Assembly (NCBI GenBank): GCA_034509735.1
Contig: JACGWO010000005.1
Coordinates: 28,736,479 to 28,800,478 of the forward strand
Direction: 5' to 3'
Source of the DNA: Sesamum alatum
Taxonomy: Eukaryota > Streptophyta > Magnoliopsida > Lamiales > Pedaliaceae
DNA length: 64,000 bases
A model generated the notes under the pieces. That model was not told the origin of the DNA. It worked only from the letters and a program-made list of their open reading frames with translations, and ran no database searches. Numbering within the stretch: position 1 is the first letter of the stretch; every line of letters starts with the position of its first letter. Below, piece after piece: positions 12,001-25,794 of the stretch. The position numbers and the translations under genes were made by a program.

Positions 12001-13789
12001 TAATGATAAACATATATGTGTACACATATTAATTGAACAAAATTGTCCGAGTATCATGTCTTTAAACACAAAAAAAAACAAATAAATAAAGGAATACAAA
12101 AAGCCTTTCAAACGAAAGTGTTGTACATCTTTTAAACTTGAAGTAGAATCACAAAATGAAAATTTGAAAATACTACTTAAGATATATAATAAATTGAATT
12201 AACCTCTGTATTTATTATTAATTTAATGCAAATCTACAATATTTTCAACTAAATTAAAATATATGAAAGAAGAGAATTCTATGTAGATATTTTTCAGAAA
12301 AAGAGCCTGAATTACGTGCGCACATGAAAATACATATGCTTTCATGTAAATGTAAAGATTTACAAATGCTCTGATTATATATAGATTTAATAGAACCATA
12401 TTAGATAGCTAGAGAAACCAATTACATAATAGTTAAACTTGAGTGATTCTTTTCATCTTTTAAAGCATCTTTAGCAGACAAATAAATAAATAAAAAAAAA
12501 AGAACAACAAAATTTAATAGATGAAATTATAATATATAAAAAAGAATTGGTGTATAAAAAGATACAAAAGGATAAATACTAATATAAAATAAAAACTAAA
12601 GGCTAGATTAATAAAACCATACAAATAGATGTTAAACAAAATATGTAGCTATTAACAGTAAAAAAAATCTGTGCCTTCTAATAGAAAAAAAAAAGCAAAA
12701 AAAATTAATAAAACATAAAAAAAGAACAACAAAGTAAACTATAAAATAAATTTTAATGGACTAAACTACAATATATATATATATATATAAGAATTGGTGT
12801 ATACAAAGATAAAAATGACTAAATATTTAAACAGAAATAAATAAAAAACTAAATGAGAATTAAGTAGAATCATACAAAAACAAAAACTGAAAAGGACATC
12901 ATGCAAATCAAAACAATGAAGCTATGCAAATAAAAATTAAATGAGTGAACACAATCAAATCACATAAATAATTGCAGAAAATATAAAGTTGAAAAAAGTA
13001 ATGAAAAATAAAAAAATTACTCAAAACTAATATGAAACTAAAATTAGAGCACATGATAATAGACAATTGAAAAATTAAAAAAAATTATTGCCAATAAGAA
13101 ACTTTGACAAATGAATAATTTGGGTGAGTGTAAACTATAAAGAAATAAACCATCAATCAAAATACTAAATTTATGGGATATATTACTCTAAGATTTGAAC
13201 ACATCCAAAGAACATCAAAAAAGAAAAAACTAACATATAAAAAAGAATTTTCAAATAGTAAAAAGACGAAGAGGAACAATAAAAAAAGAATAAGACAAAC
13301 GTGATGATCATATGAAAACTCAATTTGCTAATATATTGCAAGAAAAATAATATAAGTTACGTATGACTGACCAATATGCATCTTGAAAGAAAGCCATCAT
13401 TCATGCATCCAAAGGGGTTGAGCTTGAGCACAACAAAAAATAATTAGTAGTGCATAATAGATTCACTTTATTTGTTATTCCAAAAGTTTAACTGATATTT
13501 ATACTTATATTTGACGTGATTTTTAAGTGTTTGAATTGGATGCAACTCTAAGAAGAAGTATTATTCTGGTATCTTCATGAGGGTTTTCCTACTTTCATGC
13601 AAAACTTTTGGGATTAGTTTGTTAAGTGTTTTTTTTTTAAAAAAAACTAAAAATTTGAACTAAATTAAACCAACCAATTAGAATTTTTCTTATTAATTAA
13701 AAAATTCAAAATTCTAAGAATTCAGAATTTGGTCAAAATTGGCTTAATTGTGGTCAACCATCGTTTTGCTATATATATATATATATAGA
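9060..13789 (-). mobile_element. Non-autonomous Helitron, array copy 2
   Basis: The minus-strand 3' terminus is CTAG at 9060-9063 with the perfect hairpin CCGTGC-TAT-GCACGG (in plus AGAACCCGTGCTATGCACGG). The 5' terminus is near 13788, minus strand TCTATATATATA then GCAAAACGATGG. It is 4.73 kb, AT-rich and without helicase. Its left 1.2 kb and right parts are clearly homologous to copy 3, and both copies hold the same inner foldback at the same place, so the copies share an ancestor. Confidence 0.8.
9764..10712. mobile_element. Foldback element inside Helitron copy 2
   Basis: The left arm with CCCCCAACGTATGAGGGTCT and the right arm with the complement of AGACCCTTAAACATTGGGGG are inverted repeats about 0.9 kb apart. 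The interior has poly-G runs (24 G at 10207-10230 and 12 G at 10660-10671) and G-rich open frames with no domain. The matching left arm in Helitron copy 3 begins near 14490, but there the right arm is deleted. Confidence 0.6.
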
Positions 13790-13797
13790 TATAGATA

Positions 13798-16700
13798 CTA
13801 GCGTAGAACCCGTGCTATGCACGGTTGTATATATATTCTTAAAAAAAAATATTTCTTTACAATATAGTAGGGTATAAAGGAATTTTAAATAAAATAAAAC
13901 TTTCATTTGAATAGGCAAAACATAATAGTTTTAAATTTTTAATCTACTTTTATTATTCTTAAAAATTATATTTTCCTACAGATACGACATATTTCTACTT
14001 ACCAAAAAATTATATTCATATGAGATTTACCTTTCAAACAATAGTGACATTCAATTAAATATGCAGATCACCTATAAATATATTCAATCCTACATAAGAG
14101 TATAATAGATAAAGAATTAGTTTAATATATTATTTGTATTATATAATTCTCTTCCATAAAAAGTTACATTAAAGTACATAAAAATCATCACGGGCAAGGA
14201 AAGAATTTTTAACTTTCATCGGGCGTAAAGAAATCTTAAAAGGTGAAAGTCTAATGTGCAAATAAAATAATGAATTGAAAAAATAAAATCAGCAGTTAAA
14301 ACAACAAATATTTATCCTTCATTTCACTAATAAAGTTCGAATGCTTTAATTTAAAAAAAAAAAAAGTTAGCAAGAGAAAAGAAAACACATGAAAAAAATT
14401 ATAATGATGAAAAAAATAAAATATGCAAAAGTTTAAAATGCATAATAGATTGAAATGTATAAGTAAGTCATAATTGTTATATTTTTAATTGGACTAAAAT
14501 GCAGACAACCCCCAACGTATGGGGGTCTTTGCACTTTGTCCCCGATTTTTTCTTTTTTACACTCCACATCCCAACCTTTATGATTTATAACATAGTGTCT
14601 TTTTATTTTTTTTTTCCACTTTCAGGCAAATAAAATAGAATATTCGATTTCCTGAACAAACACACTTGTAATTGGATTTAAAGTGGGATAAAATTATAAT
14701 TTCACACTCCATCCTTCTTCTTTAATTTCCAAAAAAATAATAAAAACAAAATAATTAAAAAAAAAATCAATAAGGGTCTTCTTCATCATCCGCCATTGCA
14801 AGTGGATGAAGAAGAAGACCCTTCAACAATTTTGCTTTTTGTTTTTGCAAGAATTGTTGCAATCCTTGCAAGAGAGCTTGCTTTTGCTTCCGTTTTTTAA
14901 CAAAGAATTGAGTTTTGATACAAAAGCTGGGGAGGTGGTTGGTGAGGATAGTGGAGCTGTGGACGGCCGTTAGATTTGCTTTCTTTTGCCCTCGCTTTAA
15001 TTGACCGTACACATGTGGGAGAGGACGGGGGGTGGGGTGGGGGTGGGGGTGGGGGTGGGTGATGGTGGGGTTAATGGTTGTTCTAGTATGCAAATACATG
15101 TATTTTCATTTAAATGTAAAGATTTACAAAGAATATGATAATAGATTTAATAGAATCAAATTAGATAGTTCGAGAAACCAATTACATTATAGTTAAAATC
15201 AGGTGATTCTTTTCATCTTGTAAAACATCATTAGCAGACAAATAAAAATAAATGAAATCTAAAAAAGAACAACAAAATTTAATGGATGAAATTATAATAT
15301 ATAATAAAGAATTGATGTATAAAAAGATACAAAAGGGTAAATATTAATATAAATAAATACTAAATGCCAGATTAAGTAGAATCAATAAATATATGTTAAA
15401 CAAAATTTGTAGCTATTAATAGTAAATAAGTTTGTTCCTTGTAGGAAAAAAAAAGAAAATAATTTAATAAAAAATGAAAAAGAACAACAAAGTAAACTAT
15501 AAAATAAAAAATCAATGGATGAAACTACAATATATATATATATATATATAAGAGTTGGTGTATAAAAAGTTAAAAAGATTAAAATATTTAAACAAAAACA
15601 AAAACTAAATGCAGATTTAGTAGAATAATACAAAAAAAAAAAAAAAAAAAAACTAAGAAGAACATCATACAAATCGAAACAGTCAAACTATGCAAATAAA
15701 AATTCAATGAGTGAACACATCAAATCACATAAATAATTGAAGAAAATATAAATTTCAAAAAAGTAATAAAAATAAAGGAATTACTCAAAACTAATATATC
15801 AAAGGAAAATTAAAGCACATGATAATAAACAATTGAGGTACTAAAAAAAATTATTTTCAAAAAGAAATTTTGAAAAATGAATAATTTGTGTGAGTGTAAA
15901 CTGTAACGAAATAAACCATCAATGAAAATAATAAATTTATGGGATAAACCATCACATCCAAAGAACATCAAAATAAAAACATGTAAGTGCACTTTTTTAA
16001 TGATAAAAAATTATCATTAGAATAATACAATGATTAAACAATGGTAAAAATACTAACTATTTATGAATAATGAAAAAATTATAAATTCAGAATTAATGTT
16101 AATGTCAATTCAAAAATATTTACGTAAATAAAAACATGTAATTGCATTTTTTTAATGATAAAAAATTACCATTAAAATATTACAATGATGAAAATACTAA
16201 TTATTTATGAAAAATGAACAAATTATAAATTCAAAAATTTATATAAATAAAAGATAGATGATGTTACCATGTACAACTGGAGCAGTAGTTACTGTCTGCG
16301 TAGATTGGTTGCAATCATTATGAACGACATGCTCTGGTCCTATCCAATTTAAAAGTAAATAAGTCTACTGCATGCTACTTTAACCAACAAAATTATACAA
16401 AGATAAAGAGGATTCATGTTACCAAATGTGATATGAGCATCAGGGAATGCCTCCGTAAAATGGTTGGGTCCACGATTAATTGCAAGTTCTTGTCCTGCAA
16501 TATCCATACAAAATTAAGTATGATAAATTGACGATAATAATTTATCCAATAATCATTAAATATTGAAATGATTTCTTCATTTGTTAAATGAACAGATTAT
16601 AAATTCAGAAATTTACATGTCATTGTAATTTTAATGAAAAATTACGGTTGAGAGCTTGCCGCTGAGAATAATAACAATTACAATTTTATCAATTAAATCA

Positions 16701-18526
16701 TTGATGAAAATACTAATTATTTATTAAAAATGAACAAATAATAAATTCAAATATTTACAGAAATAAAAACATGTAATTTTAATTTTACCAAAAATCATTA
16801 ATGAAATTATAATAATGAATTATGAAGTATTAAAAAATACAAAGATAAAATGATATTATCGTGTACAACTGGAGCAGCAGGTACTGTCTTGGTAGATTGG
16901 TTGCAACCATTATTAGCGGCAAGCTCTAGTCCTATCAAAATTTAAAACTAAATGAGTGCACTTCATACCACTCTAACCAACAAAATTTGATGTGTTTGTT
17001 GAAATTATTTACACAAAGATAAAAAGGAATGTGTTACCAAATGTGATAGGAGCATGCCCTGCAATAATAATTAATATTTTATCAAACAAACAATATAAAA
17101 ATGACATAATACGTTAACCATACACAAATGCTATAATAATTGTATCACACTTACCACATCCTCGATTTCTAGAGCGGGAGGATGATCCTCGACGTGAACG
17201 CGACACGGGCTCATAAGTAGACATTGATGAAGATCCTCGACGGGTTCCACGCGGGATGGTTCGCCTACTACGTGATGATGGCCTATTGATAGGAGAGTCT
17301 TCACTCATTGTCACAGAATCATTATTTGATTCTAATAATAAGTGATATTCTCCATCCATGGGGGCCAAAGATTCTGTAAACGAATCACCGTTTACATTTT
17401 TATGACGTTTGATATATAATTCTCTCTTCCGTTTCAACCTTGCTAGCTTGTATCTAATATGGTTGTTACCCATTTAATACCTATAAAGTAAAACTACATT
17501 AAATTCAAGGTACAATTGAGCACCATTGGAAAATAATACAACACAAATAGAGAAATTCATAAATAACAAAGAACAAAATAGTATAAAACACTATATATGT
17601 AACAATCAAACAAATACAGAAAATACAAACACTCCAAAAAAACCTAACACATAGGGTATTCCACCAAAAACACCTATATACACAAAGCCAAATCCTAAGC
17701 ACTAAAACAAAAAAAGAGAACTTCGTATGTCAAGTGTGCGCAGCTTCTTGAAAACCAAAACCAAAACCAACATGAATTCAATGGATATTAAATTTGACAT
17801 ACCTTTTAGAATTGAGAAAGCTAATGAATTCAATAGAATGCCTGTAAAGTAAAATTCGGGAGAAGATAGGTGAGATCAATTTGGAATTTGAAACCTAATT
17901 GAAATCTTTGGTCTATAAAGTGAAATTCCCGAAAGAATTGTAGGTGGAATCAATTTGAAATTTGAAATCTAATTGAATCAAGTTAAAGATTGAGCTAAAG
18001 ATAAACTAAAATTAAAAAATAGTTATGTTAACCGGATTTTTTAATAATAAAAAAAATAAAATCATGAAAATAAAATTTCGGAAGAAAAATTTAAAAACTT
18101 GAAAATATAATCTTGAAAATAGATATGTTAACCAATAGGACTTTTTAATAATTAAAAACAATAGTTAAAATCTTGAAAATAAGATTTTGAATAAATAAAA
18201 AATAAATATATTTACAATAAACAATATTCAACGAATGAGATTTTTTCTTGATATTAAAAAATTCAAAATTTCTAGATATAGGATTCAAAACTTACTTTCT
18301 GACTATAAGATAACTACAAATTGAATTGATATTATATTATTGGATATAGGATTAGGGATAAATACAAAATAGATATATTTAATTAATATATTTAAAATAA
18401 ATAATGTTTCCAACCAATGAAATTTTTCTTAGTAATTAAAAAATTCAAAATTCTAAGAATTGAGAATTGAGTCAAAATTGGCTCAATTGTGGTCAAACTT
18501 CGTTTTGCTATATATATATATATAGA
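13798..18526 (-). mobile_element. Helitron, array copy 3, with coding remnant
   Basis: The 3' end CTAG is at 13798-13801 with the perfect hairpin CCGTGC-TAT-GCACGG. The 5' end is near 18525, minus strand TCTATATATATA then GCAAAACGAAG. Relative to copy 2 it lacks the segment equivalent to about 10260-12325. It has an extra region (16260-17480) with a spliced open frame in the element's own orientation, which is the only coding-like content found in the array. Confidence 0.8.
16268..17473 (-). CDS. Unrecognised multi-exon frame inside Helitron copy 3
   Basis: Exon 1 (17473 down to about 17157) starts at ATG and encodes a basic, arginine- and serine-rich protein: RYKLARLKRKRELYIKRHKN, then repeated SRSRR and RRGSSS patches. 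It ends in phase 1 at a GTAAGT donor. Downstream on the minus strand are four small stretches with AG before and mostly GTAAC after: 17058-17038 (21 bp), 16931-16860, 16494-16423 and 16339-16268 (72 bp each). All are open and phase 1. The second and fourth share CNQSTxTV and APVVH; the first and third share the end xITFG, so an exon pair was duplicated. The donor after 16860 reads ATAATA, not GT, so that copy may be dead. It lies near the Helitron 5' end in the same direction and may be the start of a Rep/helicase gene, but no catalytic motif is visible. Function unknown. Confidence 0.45.
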
Positions 18527-18999
18527 TATAGATATTTAATATATTTAACATAATGATAATTCAAATAAATAAGATTTCTTCTTGTCAATTAAAAAATTCA
18601 ATTATAATCTTGGAGATAAAATCTCAAATAAATACAAAATAAATATCTACTATATTTAACATGGTGATGTTTCTAACCGCTGTTTTCTTGAAAATTTAAA
18701 AATTCAATTATAATATTAAAAATAAAATTTCAGATAAATACAAAATAAATATTTAAGATGTTTAAATAAATAATATTTCTAACCAATAAGATTTTTTTAC
18801 CATTAAAAAAGTTAATTATAATCTTAGAGATAAGATTTTGGATAAATACAAAGTAAATATTTAATATAGATAATTGATAATACTTCTAACCAATGGAAAA
18901 TTTTCTTACTAATTAAAAAACTCAAAATTCTAAGAATTGAGAATTGAGTCAAAATTGGCTTAATTGTGGTCAAACTTCGTTTTGCTATATATATATAGA
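18527..18999 (-). mobile_element. Helitron 5'-end fragment
   Basis: It repeats the family's 5' region (minus strand GCAAAACGAAGTTTGACCA) and ends near 18999, but has no CTAG/hairpin 3' end. It lies between copies 3 and 4 and is probably a truncated copy. Confidence 0.6.
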
Positions 19000-19027
19000 T
19001 ATATAGATATACATATATATTTATATA

Positions 19028-20343
19028 CTAGCATGAACCCCGTGCTATGCATGAAAATTTATAAATTTAATAATATTTTCATAAATACTAAATTGCATAA
19101 CGGTATATATTTCATATTTAATTGACCGTCTTACTATATACAATAGTAAAAAATTATTTATACAAAACTCAATATTAAATTCTTCACTGTTTATTTCCAG
19201 AACATTTTGAAAATAACTATATAGTATTACTATATTTTTACACATTGGGAAAAATTATTTTATCAATTTCAAATACTATATATATTTTCTTATTCATACT
19301 ATATATATTTTCTTATTCCGTTAATATATTTTTAGTAAAATAAAAACATATTAAATTGCATTATATAAAAGATTGTATCCTATTACTCTGTGGTATAAAC
19401 TCCTCGAAAAAAGTATAATTTACTATAAATGATCATTTAATAAAGTTTCTGAAAGTAATAATAAAAAAATATTAATAACACCTTTATTTCCTCCAAGAAA
19501 AAAATTAACAATATCGGAAACTAATAAATATGTAAAGAGATACATATTTCTAAATTATATGCTAACAATACAAATATACAATAAGAACTTCATAATGGTA
19601 CAGACGTAACATATAATAGCAACAATACACATAATAAAAATTTTCTAGTACTTTGATTCATGCCCATTACTTTTATAGATACTTTGAGATAATCGAACTA
19701 TATTTTAATGAATAATTAATTCATTTTATCATGTTGAATTTTCGACCTGAAGTCAAATTTTCACTTGATATTATACTTATTAATTGCCTATAATTTTATT
19801 TTCTCTTCTTGTCAGTTTAATTTGCTTTTGATGGACCAAATAATAGAAACAAATACTTTGCTCATAAATTTTAACAGTAAATTACACTTTTGGTCCCTAT
19901 ACATTGGGTCAAAATCAATTTTAGTCCCTAAATTTTTTGAGGCACGATTTTGGTTCTAATCTTTACAAATTGTTATGATATTTCGGTCCAGCCATTAAAA
20001 TTAAAAATATTAAGTTAGGAGGGAATCGGATGATTGGTGTTAAGATAAATATACATTTTTTATGATAAAAAAAATTAATCATAGAATTTGAATTTGTTTA
20101 AAATAAATACAAATTGTATTAATATCTTAATTTTGAAGGTAGAATCTAATATAGATAAACACTAATATTGAAGATAGGATTTTTTTAATTAAATACAAAT
20201 TTAATTTTAATTTTAAATGAATGATAATTCTAGCCAATGAGATTTTTTTTCTTGAAAATTAAAAAATTCAAAATTCTAAGAATTGAGAATTAAGTCAAAA
20301 TTAACTCAATTGCGGTCAACTATCGTTTTGCTATATATATAGA
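19028..20343 (-). mobile_element. Helitron, array copy 4 (short)
   Basis: The 3' end CTAG is at 19028-19031 with a decayed hairpin (CCGTGC-TAT-GCATG). The 5' end is near 20342, minus strand TCTATATATATAGCAAAACG. It is 1.3 kb and AT-rich. No coding content is supported. Confidence 0.65.
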
Positions 20344-20361
20344 TAGATAGATTGCTGAGTA

Positions 20362-23300
20362 CACTACAAGAAATTATGTAAATAGTTACGAAAATTAGAA
20401 ATTATAGTAAATTTTTTGGTGATTAGCAATGAATTTAGCAAGGCATAAGAATTTTAATTTTTTATAATTTTAAAATTAACATTAGAAATGAAATATTTCA
20501 TTGTTAAAATTAGAAAGGAATTTTCATGTTGCAAAAATTCATAGCTGGTTTTGGTTAAAAAAAAATGAAACGTTCTTGCTAACATTTTCGTTGCAGAACT
20601 CGTAGCTGAAAATTTTGTAAAAATAAATAAAATATAACAAAATTTAGCAACAAAAGAATTCATTGCAAAATATAATTAATTAAATTGAAAACCTTTATTG
20701 TGCCATGATAAATTATATTTTTATGTGAGTATAACATTTCAAAAAATTTCAAGTTCATTTAATTGGGAACAAACTAATGAAATGTCTTTTTTTAAGAATA
20801 TTTTTATTATTATAGAAAATTCAATCTAAAAATATAGGTAATTAAAAATAATAATAAAAGGATACAATGTATTCCAAAAAGAAAAAAGAAAGAGAGATTT
20901 CTTCTAATTGACAACGATTTGTTTTCTCTCACCAATTTCTTCCTCGTGCACTCTCCTTATCGGAGCACTGGTTAGTCTTTCTCGCACTGATTTGTTTTCG
21001 CTTTCTCGCACTGATGAGGGTGATTATACTTCAAATCATTCGGAGAGTTTCAATTGTTTGCTGAAAATGTGAGAATTTTTGTTGATATTGGATATTAGGA
21101 CAAATTTGAATAGTATTACAATGGTGGATGGTTCGCATTTTGTGTTAGGAGTGATTTTTGGTTGCGTATACGAGAGAGTGAGGAACAATATTGTTCTTGA
21201 AGGATTATGAACTGAAATTAAGAAACTTTTAAAATTAGATAACTGAAATGCATGTGTGGGAGTGAGTGCTTTTCATGGGCGATTGTGCTAGCATAATGTT
21301 TGAGAAAATGATTGTGAGAGTGCACTTGGAAGTTCATTCTAGTTTTCAGCTTTCTTTGGCCTCTGTTTGAGTTATGTCTTATTCCTTTTAGTTGAATTTA
21401 GTAGCTTCTACATTCACTAACTTTAATTTAAACTACTAAGAACCAACAACAGCTGCAGTGGTGGAGTTGTTTCTGCTTTGTTTCTTTTACCAATTGACTT
21501 TGTTTGGACTAATTCTCGTTGCTTTCTTCAGTGTCTGAGATTATTTTGTGCTGGAACTTATTTGGATTCTCCCATGGCTTCGGCCTTGAAATATTACAAG
21601 AACACAAAATTTAGTTCAAGAACTATAATATCTTCTCATATTTACTTTAGTTTCATACTATGTAATAGCTAGACAATGTAATTAATTCGTATCGACAAGC
21701 AGAGATATAGTTTCAAGAACTTGATTACTGCTCTACAATGTGAAGCTAATGTGTTAACAATGGCAATGTGATAGTAGTGGTATTCAGTAGTTGGAGGGTC
21801 ATATCTAGTAGTAGCAGACTGTAAGGAAAAAAGAAAAAAAAAAAAAAGATCGAACAGTTGATAAAGATTGTCCAGGGCAAGACAATATTGCCCAAGACTG
21901 TCTCCCCCTAAATTAGTTGGGATATACATATATGTGTTTCCTTCAAATTAATAAGGACAATGTTTCTATTTTGAGCGGCAAGAAATGATAATTCACTTGA
22001 TAACCTTGTTTCCAACTGAGAAATCTAGGCTGAAATAAAAACTAGATATTTAGACACATATGCTTGTTCAAAAGTATTGGGAGCAATTGATGTAAAATCA
22101 CCATTTAGGCATGCAGTTGTCGACAAATCTTTGTTTGATCATCTTATGTACAACTTTCTACTGCTCTTTTTTGCTTCCATGGAAAGGCATAATTGACTAT
22201 AAGCCAGTTTTCAATGACCATCCCCTATTCAAGGTTTAACACAAATGCCTGCATTCTGAGTTTCTGATGCACTATACCTTGTTGATCCAATATGATGCGC
22301 TATTCTTTTAGCTCCTTATAGAGTATGTTTTAAGGTGTAACAACTAACATGCCTAGTTTCATTTTAAGTCTGTTCCTCCAGAAATTCTGGACTCCTCAAG
22401 CAAGTTATCTTCTTGTACATGTTGCTCCCTTGGCTGGGAAACAAATACAACACTAATTATTCTTCTATTGTACATGGTGCTCACTTGGCTAGGAAAGAAG
22501 TGCAAGAATAGCACTGAATCCCCACCTGTTCAGCTGAATCATGGACCAATAGAAGAACAAATACGCTTGTTCAGCATAAGCCACAGGTTTTATAGTTGCT
22601 TTCTCAATATTTTCTCGTTATTTGTAATGCCAACCAGGAAGTTCTAGCAGTTTGAGAAGGCATGTTGTCGCACCACTAATGCAACATCATCGTCGGTCAG
22701 CTGAGAGGAGTATCATGCTATACGAACTGTGTCATCGGCATGTTATGACAGTTCAATGGAGGTAAACCATACAGTACTTCCAATTGCCTTGATTATTCCT
22801 TAGTTAAGGATATTTTTATTCGAAACTGAGCAAATTAATGCTTTTTTGTGTATCTATAGTTGGTTTTGCTTTCTAGCTTTGTTTATGGGAATCCTGAATT
22901 GTCTTCAGAGCCTCTGTTTAAGTGTTCTTCTCTATTTATTATTCTTGTTTTTTTCTTCTTCTTTGTGATACAATGTATACTGAATTTTGATTATATATAT
23001 GTGTGTGTGTTTCTATAGATAACAAAGTTAATCATGCAATATTGTCACCCTGCTGGGGTCCCTGTCATGATAGCTTATGGATAACATCATGTCTCTATTG
23101 GTCATGCATTTTCATTTCAACGACTACCCTTCAATTAAAGGTGTCTGGCTTCTGGAATATTGTAATTGGTCGTCTGCAATGAGATTATCCCAAAGCAGCA
23201 AAATATCAATCCACTAAATAAGACATAAAAATTGGTTGAAACTTCCACTCAAATTTCTTTTTCTTTGAGCTCTTGCTTGGCAGAGTCTGATTCATCTATT

Positions 23301-23912
23301 TTTCGAGGTTTTCTGTCATGTTGGGGATAATTGTCTAGTGTCTCGCCCCACTAGTTTATTTTGCCTCATTGCTTCAAATGTTGGTACGAAGTTTTATTTG
23401 GTGTTCTTGGTAACAAGTTAGGTGCTTGTACCCGAAGAGTACCATGGAAAAGCCGCAACACATTTTTAAAAGAGTTGTTTTCTATTTGGAATTCTTAACT
23501 GGTCAAGTTGTATGTTTGTTATAACGATGAAATATATCCCTGACATGGAGATTTTTGGTTTTCTATCTTTGGCATATTAGTTCAGATGCACTATAGTGGC
23601 CGTTTTGTCTTGTTTCTGAATAATTAGATATTTTTAATATTTTTAATACTAAAATACAAAATCAGCAACAAATTTATTCCTTGCTATGAATAGGAACAAA
23701 AATATTCCTTGCTAACCAGCAAGGAATTTTTTTCCTTAGTAAATTTTGTTGCAAAATCAGTAACGAAAATATTTGATACTAAAATCAGCGTCGAGCTAAT
23801 TAGCAAGTAAATATTTTTCTTGCTAAATTTGTTGCTAATATGAATTAGCAATGAATTTTATTATTTTGCAAGGAATTCACATCGTTGCTATTAGGGTTTT
23901 TTTCTTGTAGTG
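20362..23912. mobile_element. CACTA (En/Spm-type) transposon, non-autonomous
   Basis: The termini are CACTACAAGAAA at 20362 and its inverse TTTCTTGTAGTG ending at 23912. Flanking triplets GTA and GCA differ at one base, close to the 3-bp duplication expected. Both subterminal regions (20400-20660 and 23660-23890) are full of short repeats such as AGCAAGGAATT and TTGCAAAAATTC in both orientations, typical transposase-binding DNA of CACTA elements. No transposase frame is seen in 3.55 kb. The middle, about 20880-23640, is less AT-rich than its surroundings and looks like captured gene sequence. Confidence 0.85.
22501..22761 (+). pseudogene. Captured exon pair inside the CACTA element
   Basis: Two open stretches with splice-like borders join in frame: 22501-22586 (after AG, before GTTTTA) and 22651-22761 (after CTAGCAG, before GTAAAC). 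They encode about 65 codons including PPVQLNHGPIEEQIRLFS and RRHVVAPLMQHHRRSAERS, then LYELCHRHVM. This composition differs from the surrounding DNA and looks like real protein, but I do not recognise the family. It is probably a host gene fragment carried by the transposon. No start codon or further exon could be fixed. Confidence 0.4.
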
Positions 23913-24034
23913 GCATAAGCAGAAAAAAATATGAACGGAAATGTGGTGTAATGAAATTAATTCAGATGGGACAATACAAAATTTTCAAGAATTTTATGTT
24001 TTTTAAAATTTTGTAACCTTTAAATTTATAAATA

Positions 24035-24321
24035 TATACTATTATATAAAAAAAAAACTCAATTTTTACTCACAAATGGCGGTTAATGACACCGTCGCAC
24101 CACTTTTTTGTAATGCTAAAAATAACCATCAACTGATATGATAACTACTTTATTCAACTTTTCAAATTTTATATTGATTGATAATTTAGTTTTTTCTTTC
24201 TTTCCTTTTTTTTCCAATATGATGTGTTAGTTTATATATTTTGTTCTTATTTATAATATATTTTAAAGTGTAAAAAAATATTTATTATATGCACGCAGGA
24301 ACAACGTGCCACGACGGCTAA
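24035..24321 (+). mobile_element. Possible short Helitron of a second family
   Basis: The right end has CGTGCCACGACGG followed by CTAA and then T, which fits a Helitron 3' CTRR end; a weak hairpin (GCAC/GTGC) lies just before. The left end TATACTATTATATAAAA resembles the 5' start of the Helitron at 56968, but its first TC is lost. About 290 bp, non-coding. Confidence 0.4.
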
Positions 24322-24436
24322 TTATATTTGTTGGAAAATAAAGCATATATGTGAAGCACGTTAACACATATTGCACATAATCAGTTTCGGTTATTACCTC
24401 AATGGTATGGTATGTCAACATGCAACAGAATTAATT

Positions 24437-25794
24437 TGTGACACCCGGATCTTTGTGGCTCGCCTACAAGCTTCCTATGATCTCTTGGATCTGCAAGCAT
24501 GCCCTATGAACTCGTGTATCTGCAAGCATGTTCGTTTCTCGGCCTTGTCACGATCGCTCTTCTCTCGCTTCACGTAGATTGCTACCAGAGCTATCTACCA
24601 GAGTTTACACGTCTTAAACCCCCGGAGACTTTTGGTGATCCTCCAAGAGAAAACAGAGAGAGTATTTAGCGAGAGGCTTTGGGAGAGTGTACGTCGAATA
24701 GTAATTGTGTGCATGATTCCATAGAAGCACCCTATTTATAGGTGTGCACGAGAGGAGTCCAACCCTAATACAAATTGTAGGGGACTACAGACTCTTCACA
24801 CACGAGGAGTCTTCCCTAACCACAAGTTTGGGAGACATCAAACTTTTGAAATATGGATGATATTTAATATCTCCCACTCATACATATTTGATATAGCCTC
24901 TCCAATCCAAAATTTCTCATCTTCCATCCCCTCTTTCATACAGGGAGTAAGGCGTGCGACCAAGCGAGAAAAGAGAAAACATGAGGAAAGTTATATTAAG
25001 TCATCACCAATACTGACATACATCAACCCTAAAAAAAACTCACTATGTACCCCAAACCTCGTGGACACACTTGGTCAAGCATCTCTAGATCCTTTAACAA
25101 ATAGAGCATGCTTGACCCTCTCAGATATGCTTCTACATTCATGACTAGTCAGACATATTCTGACTAAGTCGCTCGGGCTATGAACAATAGAACATAAGTG
25201 CGTCACCAACTTGGTTCTTCCTCGGCCTCTCACATCAATCAGTTTGGCCTTGACAGCTTTCCTAGACATGCTCCGACAGACTGCATCACTCGTGGCCATT
25301 GAAAAGCATGCTAAAGTAGCATAATCAAGCTTACGCCTCATGACATGGTCCTGAGTCCCAAAGGGTACAAGGGATTGTATGGGCTCACACAGTGACGAAG
25401 CAGGGACCTATTCAGTCACTCCCCATAGTAGGTCGTCTTAACGCACATGTAGTATGATCACATGCTATGATGGAGCTCCCACTCAACTTGGGCATGTCAC
25501 TGCTCTTAACATCATATGAACCTGAGTTCAGTCGCTCTCCAAGCGCCTAACCTGCGTATCACCAGACAATCACCCTCTTGATATCTTCTAGCGATTTGCA
25601 CGTTCAGCTGTAAACAGGCTTTTATGAAGTTTGGACATACTTCATAGTCGATCACGCATGATCTAATCCTAGCTCTTTAGCTAAGGCGGCCTTGGTTATA
25701 GGTTTAACCTCCATCACTCTTAAAACGTGAAGGCGATCATTCGCATGACTCATTTATCCGAAATGATCCTCTCTAAGCCTCATCCTGCTCGTTA
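24437..25794 (-). repeat. 3' LTR of copia element D
   Basis: It lies directly downstream of the RNase H frame of element D. The outer edge is placed at TGTGACACCC (the minus-strand end reads GGGTGTCACA). On the minus strand a TATA-like TATAAATAGG lies near 24731-24740. The inner edge is not fixed and may fall anywhere near 25790-25860. No second LTR copy was found to confirm the limits. Two small open frames inside (24857-25144, 25075-25341) have no domain. Confidence 0.5.

Noticed and set aside
24371..25144. Possible small genes in the region left of element D
   Set aside because: The sequence fits an LTR with a TATA-like element; the frames are short and lack domains.
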